Below are positions 43,852-51,397 of a stretch of DNA of 64,000 bases, piece by piece. Each line of letters opens with the position of its first letter. Within the stretch, counting starts at the first letter, position 1. This DNA is from Psychroserpens luteus. Its GTDB lineage: Bacteria; Bacteroidota; Bacteroidia; Flavobacteriales; Flavobacteriaceae. The DNA is taken from positions 558,001-622,000 of the forward strand of contig NZ_JADILU010000001.1 in the NCBI RefSeq assembly GCF_015319355.1. Direction: 5' to 3'. A program made the translations under genes and the position numbers. The notes below the pieces were generated by a model. That model searched no databases and was not told the DNA's origin. It saw only the letters and a program-made list of their open reading frames with translations.

Positions 43852-44427
43852 ATGAAAATATATTTAAAAATGCTGATAGTTTTAGTTGTATTGATGTCGT
43901 GTCAGGACACAAAAAAGGAGGGTAATGGTTTGATTTCTAAAGTTGAAAAGGAAGAAATATCTCAAAAAAGAAAGATGGATGCTTCTAAAGACAAACAGAA
44001 TAAACAAATCCTTACGAAAGCGCAGTTTGAAGACTTTTTCCCAAAAGATATTGTCGCCTATAAACTTTTTAATGTTTCTGTACTCATGTCAAGTGCATTC
44101 GCCAGTGCAATGTATGTCAAGGGTAACGATTATGACCATACCCTCACTTACAGTCTAGAAGACTGCAACAGAAAAGGGGCTGCAAATGTTAAAAATTTTG
44201 AGGCCTCATATAAAATAAAAGGTCAAGGTGCACCAGGTACAGAATATATATACAAAGAACGCGATGGCCACAAAACCATCGCCTTTTTACAGCCCAAAAT
44301 TAATCGGAATGATCTACGGTTTGTCTACAACAATCGATTCCGAATCGTTATCAAAGGCGCTGAGACTATTGAAACGTTATGGTCTTATATCAAAAAAGAA
44401 GATTTACAAAAACTGGATACCTATTAA
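43852..44427 (+). CDS. Lipoprotein of unknown function, family A
   Basis: A 191-residue predicted lipoprotein; I choose the ATG at 43852 (MKIYLKMLIVLVVLMSCQDT, lipobox LMSC). An earlier in-frame ATG lies inside the upstream T9SS gene. The body (LTKAQFEDFFPKDIVAYKLF ... LRFVYNNRFRIVIKG ... TLWSYIKKEDLQKL) is a diverged paralogue of the lipoprotein at 46183 (LSEDALRKAFPKQL ... IRFLYNNRFYVTLS ... ELWDAFDIRVLEPL). Unrecognised family. It lies in a cluster of four lipoproteins between two T9SS substrates. Confidence 0.7.
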   Translation: MKIYLKMLIVLVVLMSCQDTKKEGNGLISKVEKEEISQKRKMDASKDKQNKQILTKAQFEDFFPKDIVAYKLFNVSVLMSSAFASAMYVKGNDYDHTLTYSLEDCNRKGAANVKNFEASYKIKGQGAPGTEYIYKERDGHKTIAFLQPKINRNDLRFVYNNRFRIVIKGAETIETLWSYIKKEDLQKLDTY

Positions 44428-44438
44428 AACCAAAACTT

Positions 44439-44783
44439 ATGAGCTCAATTGAAAATAACACAGTAACAACAAACGAAGGCAAAAATATAGCCATCATTGC
44501 CTACATCACTCTTATTGGATTAATCATCGCCTTTGTGATGAACAATGACAAGAAAAATGAGTTTGCAAAATACCACATCAAGCAATCTCTTGGATTAGCT
44601 TTAACCGGGCTGGCATTGGGCATGATTGGAATGATCCCCATATTAGGCTGGATCATAAATATCCTCGGTATTTTTGTCTTGTTGTACATGTGGATTATGG
44701 GCTTGATAAATGCCATCAATGGACAGGAAAAACCAGTGCCTATTTTAGGGAATAAATATTTGGAATGGTTTAAAAATTTATAA
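44439..44783 (+). CDS. Tic20/DUF4870-like small membrane protein
   Basis: A 114-residue membrane protein with three helices. The start at 44439 (MSSIENNTVTTNEGKN) is preferred over an upstream ATG lying inside the previous gene. The pattern NIAIIAYITLIGLIIAFVMN, DKKNEFAKYHIKQSLGLAL, PILGWIINILGIFVLLYMWI, NAINGQEKPVPILG fits the DUF4870/Tic20-like family, common in Bacteroidota and of unknown role. It is eleven bases after the lipoprotein gene. Confidence 0.78.
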   Translation: MSSIENNTVTTNEGKNIAIIAYITLIGLIIAFVMNNDKKNEFAKYHIKQSLGLALTGLALGMIGMIPILGWIINILGIFVLLYMWIMGLINAINGQEKPVPILGNKYLEWFKNL

Positions 44784-44809
44784 AAACTATAAAAATACTA
44801 CCTAAAAAA

Positions 44810-45376
44810 ATGAAAACCACAATAAACAATTTGCTTATCGTTCTATTTTCCACCCTTGTATTTACGTGCACTAACAAAGAAAATAAAACGGATGCCACTC
44901 AAAATGAAATAGTCGCTAAAAGTGCTAATCCCAAAAAATCTGCCGATATTGACTCTCCATGCGAGCTTGTTTCGATGGAAGAAGTGAAACGTATATTCGC
45001 CATAGAACTTCCTATAGAATTGAAAGATGTCGTTTATACCTATCCTACCTGTATTTATAGATGGAAGGATGGTAAAATTACCACATCGGCAACATTTGGT
45101 GGTCAAGAAATTATATCAAAATTACCTAGCGAAGTTTTAATCGTCATGGTAGAAAAAGCCAATGAAGCTATGTTCAAACAATCTACATCAATTTATAAAC
45201 AACCGCAAAAAGTTTCCAATGTGAGCAGCATGGCCATCTGGGATTCGAGGTTGTCTCAATTAACCTTTCTTTCAAATAGTTATCTGTTTCATGTGCATGT
45301 TAAGGTTTCTAAAGATGACCTAGAAAACAAAGAAAAAGCGATTGAGGTTTCCAAACTCATTATTGACAAAATTTAA
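44810..45376 (+). CDS. Lipoprotein with a paired-Cys domain, unknown function
   Basis: A 188-residue predicted lipoprotein (LLIVLFSTLVFTCTNKEN, lipobox FTC). The mature part has DSPCELVSMEEVKRIF and YTYPTCIYRWKDG, a Cys pair and layout like small lipoproteins with a C-x-LL/LV-x-x-EEV opening, and ends with EKAIEVSKLIIDKI. It resembles the family A lipoproteins only in general order. It follows the DUF4870-like gene by 26 bases. Confidence 0.65.
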   Translation: MKTTINNLLIVLFSTLVFTCTNKENKTDATQNEIVAKSANPKKSADIDSPCELVSMEEVKRIFAIELPIELKDVVYTYPTCIYRWKDGKITTSATFGGQEIISKLPSEVLIVMVEKANEAMFKQSTSIYKQPQKVSNVSSMAIWDSRLSQLTFLSNSYLFHVHVKVSKDDLENKEKAIEVSKLIIDKI

Positions 45377-45451
45377 GAATAACAGTCCTGATAAATTAGA
45401 TATCTGGTAAAACACAGTAAAAATTTAGACAGATAAAATAAAAGCTCCAAA

Positions 45452-45517
45452 ATGGAGGTAACCAACATCGCCAAGCTCCATACGGATTTGCAATGGTATG
45501 CAGTTGACACAAAATAA
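45452..45517 (+). pseudogene. Possible gene remnant of 21 codons
   Basis: ATG to TAA reads MEVTNIAKLHTDLQWYAVDT-K. The codon use and GC content look coding compared with the surrounding spacer, but there is no signal peptide or homologue that I recognise. It could be the tail of a decayed gene between two lipoprotein genes, or a chance ORF. Confidence 0.2.
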
Positions 45518-45534
45518 TCTAAACTAAAAACACA

Positions 45535-46164
45535 ATGAAACCACTATCGTATTTCATAATCGTACTGCTCCTAGTCTTCAATTTAAACAGTTGCAACAGC
45601 GATACCAAAACAACCACCGAAACCGCAGTAAAAACCACAGCCCCAGAAACACCAAAAAAGAAACGAAACGAGACCACCAGAAAAACAGCGAATGTAAGTA
45701 TTGAAGCTGTCGTTAATGGAGAAAATTTCAGTTTAAAAACCTATAATCCGGAAAAAAGTACTGATGTAGTTTACCTAAATAATGCAGTCCAATTCAGAAT
45801 CACCGACTTTGATGGCCAATCTGTGATGGTCAACTTACTATCGCCCGATATGTTCAAGAAAAAGCCTCTAACCATCAGTCAACAAACAGCCGCACTTCCC
45901 ATAAAAGAGGTCCATGGCACAAAAGAACAAAGCAAACTTTCCTTTGATTTTAAGAGTAATGACCCAGGCACAGCAAAAACGTATGAGATGTATGATGGGG
46001 AATTGGTGGTTGAAGAATTCTCCGATACTAAAATTGTGATCACCTTTAATGGCAGAGGCTTCCGATATGGATCTATCAATAAGGAAGCAAATCTATTCCC
46101 AATGAAAGGAAAATTGGTCACGGAAAACTTTAGCATCAATGACTTTAGAATGGAAGTAGAATAA
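45535..46164 (+). CDS. Lipoprotein of unknown function
   Basis: A 209-residue predicted lipoprotein: MKPLSYFIIVLLLVFNLNSC (lipobox LNSC), followed by a Thr/Lys-rich linker (TETAVKTTAPETPKKKRNET) and a beta-rich domain (VSIEAVVNGENFSLKTYNP ... VQFRITDFDGQSVMVNLLSP ... LSFDFKSNDPGTAKTYEMYD). No family recognised. Codon use in this part of the cluster favours C-ending codons more than the flanking genes. It is 18 bases before the next lipoprotein gene. Confidence 0.65.
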   Translation: MKPLSYFIIVLLLVFNLNSCNSDTKTTTETAVKTTAPETPKKKRNETTRKTANVSIEAVVNGENFSLKTYNPEKSTDVVYLNNAVQFRITDFDGQSVMVNLLSPDMFKKKPLTISQQTAALPIKEVHGTKEQSKLSFDFKSNDPGTAKTYEMYDGELVVEEFSDTKIVITFNGRGFRYGSINKEANLFPMKGKLVTENFSINDFRMEVE

Positions 46165-46182
46165 CCAATCAATTATCAAAAA

Positions 46183-46767
46183 ATGAAAAATGTAATTCAA
46201 TCAATTCTGTTGCTTCTCTTTTGTGTTTCATGTAACTCGGAAGCCAAAAAAATACTAAACGAATTACCGAACGAAATTGAGAATATTCAAGAAAACAATG
46301 AACTTTCTGAAGGTCAAAAAGTAGCAACAAAGCTTTCCGAAACGACCCCATTATCGGAAGACGCATTGCGAAAAGCGTTTCCAAAACAACTGAAAGCGTT
46401 GCAGGTCGATGAAAAGATAATGGTTATTGGCCAGCAAATCATGGGAAATTTTGGAGATAAGAAAATTTCACTCTCAATAGTGGATGCAGCAGGAGATAAT
46501 AACCAATTGGCGCAGCAAATTATCGATAGTTATGCATTTGATAAACTTCAGGAAACTGAAAATTTTAAAGTCATAAAACAGGTGCGAAATGGTATCGAAA
46601 CGATAACGGATTATTATAAAACTACCGTCAAAAGCGAAATAAGATTTCTTTATAATAATCGCTTCTATGTGACTTTGAGCAATAACGAGAATCGTATTAA
46701 GCTAAATCCTGATGAACTCTGGGACGCTTTTGACATAAGGGTTTTAGAACCATTAAAAGAATATTGA
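46183..46767 (+). CDS. Lipoprotein of unknown function, family A
   Basis: A 194-residue predicted lipoprotein (MKNVIQSILLLLFCVSCNSE, lipobox VSC), with a helical linker (EIENIQENNELSEGQKVAT). The mature domain parallels that at 43852: LSEDALRKAFPKQLKALQV, then IRFLYNNRFYVTLSNN and LNPDELWDAFDIRVLEPL. The two are old paralogues at either end of the lipoprotein cluster. Function unknown. Confidence 0.7.
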   Translation: MKNVIQSILLLLFCVSCNSEAKKILNELPNEIENIQENNELSEGQKVATKLSETTPLSEDALRKAFPKQLKALQVDEKIMVIGQQIMGNFGDKKISLSIVDAAGDNNQLAQQIIDSYAFDKLQETENFKVIKQVRNGIETITDYYKTTVKSEIRFLYNNRFYVTLSNNENRIKLNPDELWDAFDIRVLEPLKEY

Positions 46768-46941
46768 TAACACACGTCTTATCGATTTTTAATCCTGCAA
46801 TGACTCTAATAAATCCAACACTTTGAAGGGCGTAATGAATGTCTGTTTTTAGATGTGTTACGAACTTTAACCAAACTTTATGACTGCAAATCAGTATTAA
46901 TTATGCTCAAATTATTCAATTAACATTTAAAACCTTTAATC

Positions 46942-48588
46942 ATGAAAACACAATTACACATGAAAATTTTAATTTTTACCCTATTTCTCATTGTTCCAAC
47001 AAGCACATTTTCTCAAGCCTCATTGTTAAAAGATATTTATAATGGTACAGGAAATAGCAATCCTTCTGAAGTTTTAGATATGGGTAGTTATGGCATTTTT
47101 AATGCAAATAACAATATTAATGGCACAGAACCTTGGATAACAGATGGAACAACTAATGGCACAATTCTTTTAAAGGATATTAGAATTAGCACGCTCGGTT
47201 CTGGCGCTTATTATTTTACAAAAGTAAATGATTTGGCACTTTTTGTGGCATTTACAAATGCAAACGGCAATGAGCTATGGAAAACCGACGGAACACAATC
47301 AGGAACTGTTCTTGTTAAAGATATCGTAGTTGGTGAAAATAGTGCTAAACCCAATAATTTAATCAATTTTAATGGAGACTTATTGTTTACTGTAAGATTG
47401 GATGGAAATAACCCAGATGTTATTTGGCAGTCTGATGGTACAGAACAAGGAACCACTCAAGTGAAAAATATTAGACCAAATTCATCCCAAGGTGCCCGTG
47501 TTTCAAAGTTTGTTACAACTGGCTTTGGCCTTATGTTTTTTACTGCTACGGACGGTGTTCATGGCGAAGAATTGTGGGCTTCTGATGGCACAGAAGCAGG
47601 AACTTACATGGTTAAAGATATTAATAATACCATTTATGGTTCTGGTGTCAATCATATTACCGCTCTAGGTGGGAATGTCTATTTTCAAGTTAGAGCAGCG
47701 AGTGGAGCCTCTTCTTTATGGAAAAGTGATGGAACTGAAGCAGGAACTTCCGTCGTAGTGGCAAGCTTATATCTAACTGATAATAGCACTTCAATCGTCA
47801 TATTTAACGGTAAATTATATTTCGCAGGAGGAATTCAAGGAGGCTCAACAGGTACTGAATTGTGGGTTTCTGATGGTACTGCAGTTGGGACATTTTTAGT
47901 TAAAGATATTAATCCAGGGACATCTCCGAGCGCACCGATATCTTTCCAAGTAGCAGGAGATAAACTCTTTTTTAAAGCGATTACAAACATTAATGGAGCT
48001 GAACTTTGGGTAACAGATGGCACGGAAGCAGGGACTAATCTTGTAAAGGATATCTATCCGGGCAACACTGATTCTTTAACGTTTTCTGATACACAGAATC
48101 TTCTTCAGGCAATTGGAAATGATGTTTATTTTTCAGCAAGAGATGGCTCAATTACTGGAGATACGCTTTGGGTTAGTGATGGTACAGAAGCAGGAACTTA
48201 CAGTATTACAGACACATATCCTAATAGTAATGATAATATCGATGAAATTTTTGCAGTAAACAATATTTTATTATTTACGGCAAATAGTCCAACTTATGGT
48301 AATGAATTTTGGCGATTGGATAATACCCTTTCTGCAGATGAATATATTAATTCTTCGAAAATTTCAATTTATCCAAATCCAGTAAAAAATGTTTTGACTA
48401 TTGAAACTACTTTTACAGGAAATCTACAACTAAATGTAATGAACCAATTAGGGCAGTTGGTTTTAAGACAAAATCAAAGCCTTTCTTCAATTTCATTAGA
48501 TGTGTCAAATATATCCAAAGGACTTTATTTTTTAAATATTGCTTCTGAAAATGGCAACTCACAAACCATCAAATTCATTAAAAACTAA
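46942..48588 (+). CDS. T9SS-secreted ELWxxDGT-repeat protein
   Basis: A 548-residue secreted protein: signal peptide (MKTQLHMKILIFTLFLIVPT then STFSQ), about nine repeats of the ELWxxDGT type (ELWKTDGTQSGTVLVKDI, ELWASDGTEAGTYMVKDI, ELWVTDGTEAGTNLVKDI), which form a beta-propeller-like array, and a type A T9SS sorting domain (ISIYPNPVKNVLTIETT, QLGQLVLRQ, ISKGLYFLNIASEN, TIKFIKN). The sorting domain is close to that of the protein at 40995. It is exported to the cell surface; the ligand is unknown. Confidence 0.9.
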   Translation: MKTQLHMKILIFTLFLIVPTSTFSQASLLKDIYNGTGNSNPSEVLDMGSYGIFNANNNINGTEPWITDGTTNGTILLKDIRISTLGSGAYYFTKVNDLALFVAFTNANGNELWKTDGTQSGTVLVKDIVVGENSAKPNNLINFNGDLLFTVRLDGNNPDVIWQSDGTEQGTTQVKNIRPNSSQGARVSKFVTTGFGLMFFTATDGVHGEELWASDGTEAGTYMVKDINNTIYGSGVNHITALGGNVYFQVRAASGASSLWKSDGTEAGTSVVVASLYLTDNSTSIVIFNGKLYFAGGIQGGSTGTELWVSDGTAVGTFLVKDINPGTSPSAPISFQVAGDKLFFKAITNINGAELWVTDGTEAGTNLVKDIYPGNTDSLTFSDTQNLLQAIGNDVYFSARDGSITGDTLWVSDGTEAGTYSITDTYPNSNDNIDEIFAVNNILLFTANSPTYGNEFWRLDNTLSADEYINSSKISIYPNPVKNVLTIETTFTGNLQLNVMNQLGQLVLRQNQSLSSISLDVSNISKGLYFLNIASENGNSQTIKFIKN

Positions 48589-48592
48589 AATC

Positions 48593-49477
48593 ATGAAATC
48601 ACTAAAACGATTTCTTCCAATAGTTATATTTTTTATTGGATGTTTAGGCTTTTCACAAACCGCAGAGGAACAAAAAATGATTGAAAAAGGAAAAAAAATG
48701 CAGGATAGTATGCTGAAGACGCCAATGTATAAAGAGCTTATGCGCATCAATGACCAAGAAGAAGCTAATAAAAAAGAAAAAAAAGCAAATGAAAAAATAA
48801 CGGTAAAACCAAAAGTCAGTACGTCATATTCAAACCCAAAATTAGAAAATTACCCTTTTGGAAGTTTAGAAGTAAATCTAATGGTCATCCCTTTCGGAAT
48901 GGAAAACCCTATTAAAATCGGAACTATGTCTAAATCTGGAGACATTAATTTTGATTTTCCAAAAGAGCATCCCAAACTATCAAAAGATGATAAAGAAAGT
49001 GAATCATCTAAATTATGGTACACCATATTTTCGAAATGCAGTAATGGCTCTGAAATGGTTGCCGAAAAAGACAATATTTTTTCGTTTGACACTGGTGGCT
49101 TATCACTTTGGACAAGCGACAACCACTATGTCGGCGTAATATTTACGGTTTCCGACGAAAAGCTAATGTCTTGGGTGGAAGACCCAGCCTATATGGAGCC
49201 AATTTTGGGTTCTTATTTTGAATTGATTTATGTTGATAAACCCTATCAGTATAAAGGAAATTGTAACACAGCAAGAATGATGGAGGAAGGCGAGGACGAT
49301 GCAAAAATAGACTATACTTATAATCTAAATTTAAAAGCTGGCTTTAACTTCATCGAATACAAAATTGAGAACATCCACAAAACAGACCCTAATATAATGG
49401 CTTCTTTTCCAGATAAAGTTTCGGTAACTTCAGTGGAAGGAATTCCAAATTGCAAATGGATAGGAAAGTACTTTTAA
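48593..49477 (+). CDS. Exported protein of unknown function
   Basis: A 294-residue protein. The ATG at 48593 (MKSLKRFLPIVIFFIGCLGF then SQ) gives a good signal peptide; an earlier ATG lies inside the upstream gene. The mature part has a charged helix (EEQKMIEKGKKMQDSMLK) and a beta-rich domain with four Cys (SKCSNGSEMV, KGNCNTARMM, IPNCKWIGKYF). I recognise no family. It starts five bases after the T9SS gene, like the lipoprotein behind the other T9SS gene, so it may work with the secreted protein. Confidence 0.6.
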   Translation: MKSLKRFLPIVIFFIGCLGFSQTAEEQKMIEKGKKMQDSMLKTPMYKELMRINDQEEANKKEKKANEKITVKPKVSTSYSNPKLENYPFGSLEVNLMVIPFGMENPIKIGTMSKSGDINFDFPKEHPKLSKDDKESESSKLWYTIFSKCSNGSEMVAEKDNIFSFDTGGLSLWTSDNHYVGVIFTVSDEKLMSWVEDPAYMEPILGSYFELIYVDKPYQYKGNCNTARMMEEGEDDAKIDYTYNLNLKAGFNFIEYKIENIHKTDPNIMASFPDKVSVTSVEGIPNCKWIGKYF

Positions 49478-49538
49478 GATAAAATAAAAAGTATTAATTT
49501 TAAACACGTTCAGACTCTAGATTTGAACGTGTTTTTTT

Positions 49539-49904
49539 ATGAACATAGAACAACTTAGAGAATACTGTCTAAATAAAAAAGAGGTAACTGAAGATTTTCC
49601 GTTTGATCAAGATACCCTTGTCTTTAAAGTATTAGGTAAGATGTTTGCGCTTTTTCCGCTAGAAAAATGGGAAAAAGGAGAAGGTTCAGTCAATTTAAAG
49701 TGCGATCCAGAGTATGCTATAGAATTACGTGCTGATTACGAAAATATCACAGCTGGTTGGCATATGAGTAAAAAACATTGGAACACACTCTACATTCATA
49801 ATGGCGAATTACAGCCCAAGCTAATTTGCGACCTCATTGATCATTCTTATGACATGGTGGTTAAAGGAATGACTAAAAAAATGCGTCAAAAGCTGATATC
49901 ATAA
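49539..49904 (+). CDS. MmcQ/YjbR family protein
   Basis: A 121-residue protein of the YjbR (double-wing) family: MNIEQLREYCLNKKEVTEDF, PFDQDTLVFKVLGKMFALF, VNLKCDPEYAIELRADY, then GWHMSKKHWNTLYIHNG and LIDHSYDMVVKGM. Length and order are standard. The fold resembles DNA-binding wings, but function is not established. It stands alone between the exported-protein cluster and the NO-sensing operon. Confidence 0.92.
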   Translation: MNIEQLREYCLNKKEVTEDFPFDQDTLVFKVLGKMFALFPLEKWEKGEGSVNLKCDPEYAIELRADYENITAGWHMSKKHWNTLYIHNGELQPKLICDLIDHSYDMVVKGMTKKMRQKLIS

Positions 49905-49988
49905 TTTCGCTCATCTATAGGAATCTACCATTCATCTAACGTAATTGTCATGCGATAGAAATCTCTCATTATCATAGATTTATCATTA

Positions 49989-49996
49989 TAAATTTG
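49989..49996 (+). promoter_or_regulatory. Putative -7 box of the 50024 gene
   Basis: TAAATTTG matches TAnnTTTG exactly and lies 28 bases before the ATG, which supports this small ORF as a real gene. Confidence 0.45.
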
Positions 49997-50023
49997 TCTT
50001 CAGATTAATTAAAGATAATATCC

Positions 50024-50317
50024 ATGCTCCCTTATAAAACCAATTTTTTTTTCGAATTGAAGTCATTGTTTTCTCGTAAAGATTTAGTAGAAACAATAAA
50101 TCAAGATGATTTGAGAAATCAAACAGATGAAACTATGAATATGAATAAACAATTATGTGCCAGTTTAAAACATTTAGAATTTATTAGTTTTTTTGAAACA
50201 CACATCGATAAGCGTAATGAGGAAAGTTATTCTTTGAGTTTTTTACAAGAATTAAAGCATATAAAATATTCGACACAAATGAATGTGATTGAGTTACTCA
50301 ATTATAAGAAAAACTAG
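50024..50317 (+). CDS. Small hypothetical protein before the NO-sensing operon
   Basis: A 97-residue cytosolic protein of unknown function (MLPYKTNFFFELKSLFSRKD, then MNKQLCASLKHLEFISFFET, LKHIKYSTQMNVIELLNYKK). It has no signal peptide or known motif. A fitting -7 box lies upstream, and the LytTR-type repeats of the NO operon begin right after its stop, so it is probably a separate transcript. Confidence 0.45.
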   Translation: MLPYKTNFFFELKSLFSRKDLVETINQDDLRNQTDETMNMNKQLCASLKHLEFISFFETHIDKRNEESYSLSFLQELKHIKYSTQMNVIELLNYKKN

Positions 50318-50331
50318 TAAAACCTATTTCC

Positions 50332-50368
50332 ATTCGTCGACACTTAAGCGTTATTCGTCTACACTTAA
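50332..50368 (+). promoter_or_regulatory. Direct repeats ATTCGTC..ACACTTAA, candidate LytTR binding site
   Basis: ATTCGTCGACACTTAA (50332-50347) and ATTCGTCTACACTTAA (50353-50368) are repeated with a 21-base period, which is the arrangement LytTR-domain proteins bind. They lie about 80 bases before the first gene of the NO-sensing operon, whose last gene codes for a LytTR regulator. The same heptamer recurs at 56589 and 56627. Confidence 0.7.
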
Positions 50369-50444
50369 ATAGGGTTAAGCGAATTAAATAAGTTAAAAGA
50401 TTGAATTGAGCTATTTTCGATATAATTATAAAAATATCCTCTGC

Positions 50445-50858
50445 ATGAATAACATGTTAAAAGTTCTCTTAATTGAAGACGATGCCATAGAAGTAATGAA
50501 ATTGAATCGAGTGATTTCTACATTGAAGTTAAATCATAAGATCATTGAAGCTAATAATGGAGAAGACGCTCTTGAGATTTTACAACAAAAAGACTCACTT
50601 CCAGATATTATTTTATTAGATTTAAACATGCCTAAAATAAATGGAATTGAGTTTTTAGGAATTTTAAAAAATGACGATAACTTAAAATACATTCCAACAA
50701 TTATTTTAACTACATCTAATAATCAAAAAGATTTATTAGAATGTTATAAAATTGGTGTTGCAGGTTACGTTTTAAAGCCATTGAAATATGAGGATTATGT
50801 ATCCAAAATAGAAAGTTTATTGGCTTATTGGAGTATTAACGAACTAATAAAAGGATAA
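50445..50858 (+). CDS. CheY-like single-domain response regulator
   Basis: A 137-residue receiver domain with no output domain. I take the ATG at 50445 (MNNMLKVLLIEDD); an alternative start at 50454 cannot be excluded. Acidic E11/D12/D13, phospho-site Asp59 in ILLDLNMPKING, Thr in ILTTSNN, Lys in YVLKPLKYEDY: all complete. It looks like the Rcp1-type regulators that pair with PAS/phytochrome-like kinases. It is first in a seven-gene operon and its stop overlaps the H-NOX start (TAATG). It probably shuttles phosphate between the operon's kinases and Hpt. Confidence 0.9.
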   Translation: MNNMLKVLLIEDDAIEVMKLNRVISTLKLNHKIIEANNGEDALEILQQKDSLPDIILLDLNMPKINGIEFLGILKNDDNLKYIPTIILTTSNNQKDLLECYKIGVAGYVLKPLKYEDYVSKIESLLAYWSINELIKG

Positions 50859-51397
50859 TGAAAGGTATAGTTTTCACTGAGTTTTTAGAGCTTGTAGAAG
50901 AAAAATTTGGCTTAGAAATGGTTGATAGAATCATTTCAAGCTCTAAGTTAGAGTCAGAGGGTATTTACACTTCTGTTGGTACTTATAGTTTTTCTGAAAT
51001 GCTACAACTACTTCAACATTTAAGTGAAAACACAGGTGTTTCTATAGATAATTTATTGTTGGTTTATGCCGAACATTTTTTTAGTGTAATTGAGAAAAGT
51101 TATCCAGGACTTTTAGCAACCTATAAAGATCCTATTGAAATGATTTCCTCTATAGAAAATCATATTCATGTTGAGGTTCGAAAAATCTATCCAGATGCTG
51201 AGTTACCAACATTTGAGGTTATTGAGAAAACAGAAAATTCTCTAATAATGGATTATAAATCCAGTAGAGCTATGCATCATTTTGGACTTGGTTTAATGAA
51301 TAAAACATTTGAACACTTTAATTCTACAGCAACTATTGAATTAGAAAAAATAAAAGAAGACGGAACGCAAGTGCGATTTATTATTAATAAAAATTAA
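50858..51397 (+). CDS. H-NOX heme nitric-oxide sensor
   Basis: A 179-residue stand-alone H-NOX (heme NO-binding) protein. It starts MKGIVFTEFLELVEEKFG, the family opening. The heme ligand is His104 within ENHIHVEVRKIYPDAELP, and the propionate-binding YxSxR motif is Tyr133-Lys-Ser-Ser-Arg137. In known systems NO binding to H-NOX controls a partner kinase. Both ends overlap neighbours (TAATG), placing it between the CheY-like gene and a soluble PAS kinase, its likely partner. Whether it also binds O2 cannot be read from the sequence with confidence. Confidence 0.95.
   Translation: MKGIVFTEFLELVEEKFGLEMVDRIISSSKLESEGIYTSVGTYSFSEMLQLLQHLSENTGVSIDNLLLVYAEHFFSVIEKSYPGLLATYKDPIEMISSIENHIHVEVRKIYPDAELPTFEVIEKTENSLIMDYKSSRAMHHFGLGLMNKTFEHFNSTATIELEKIKEDGTQVRFIINKN

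Noticed and set aside
47100-48250. DNA repeats coding for ELWxxDGT units
   Set aside because: Repeats are diverged at DNA level and explained by the protein family.
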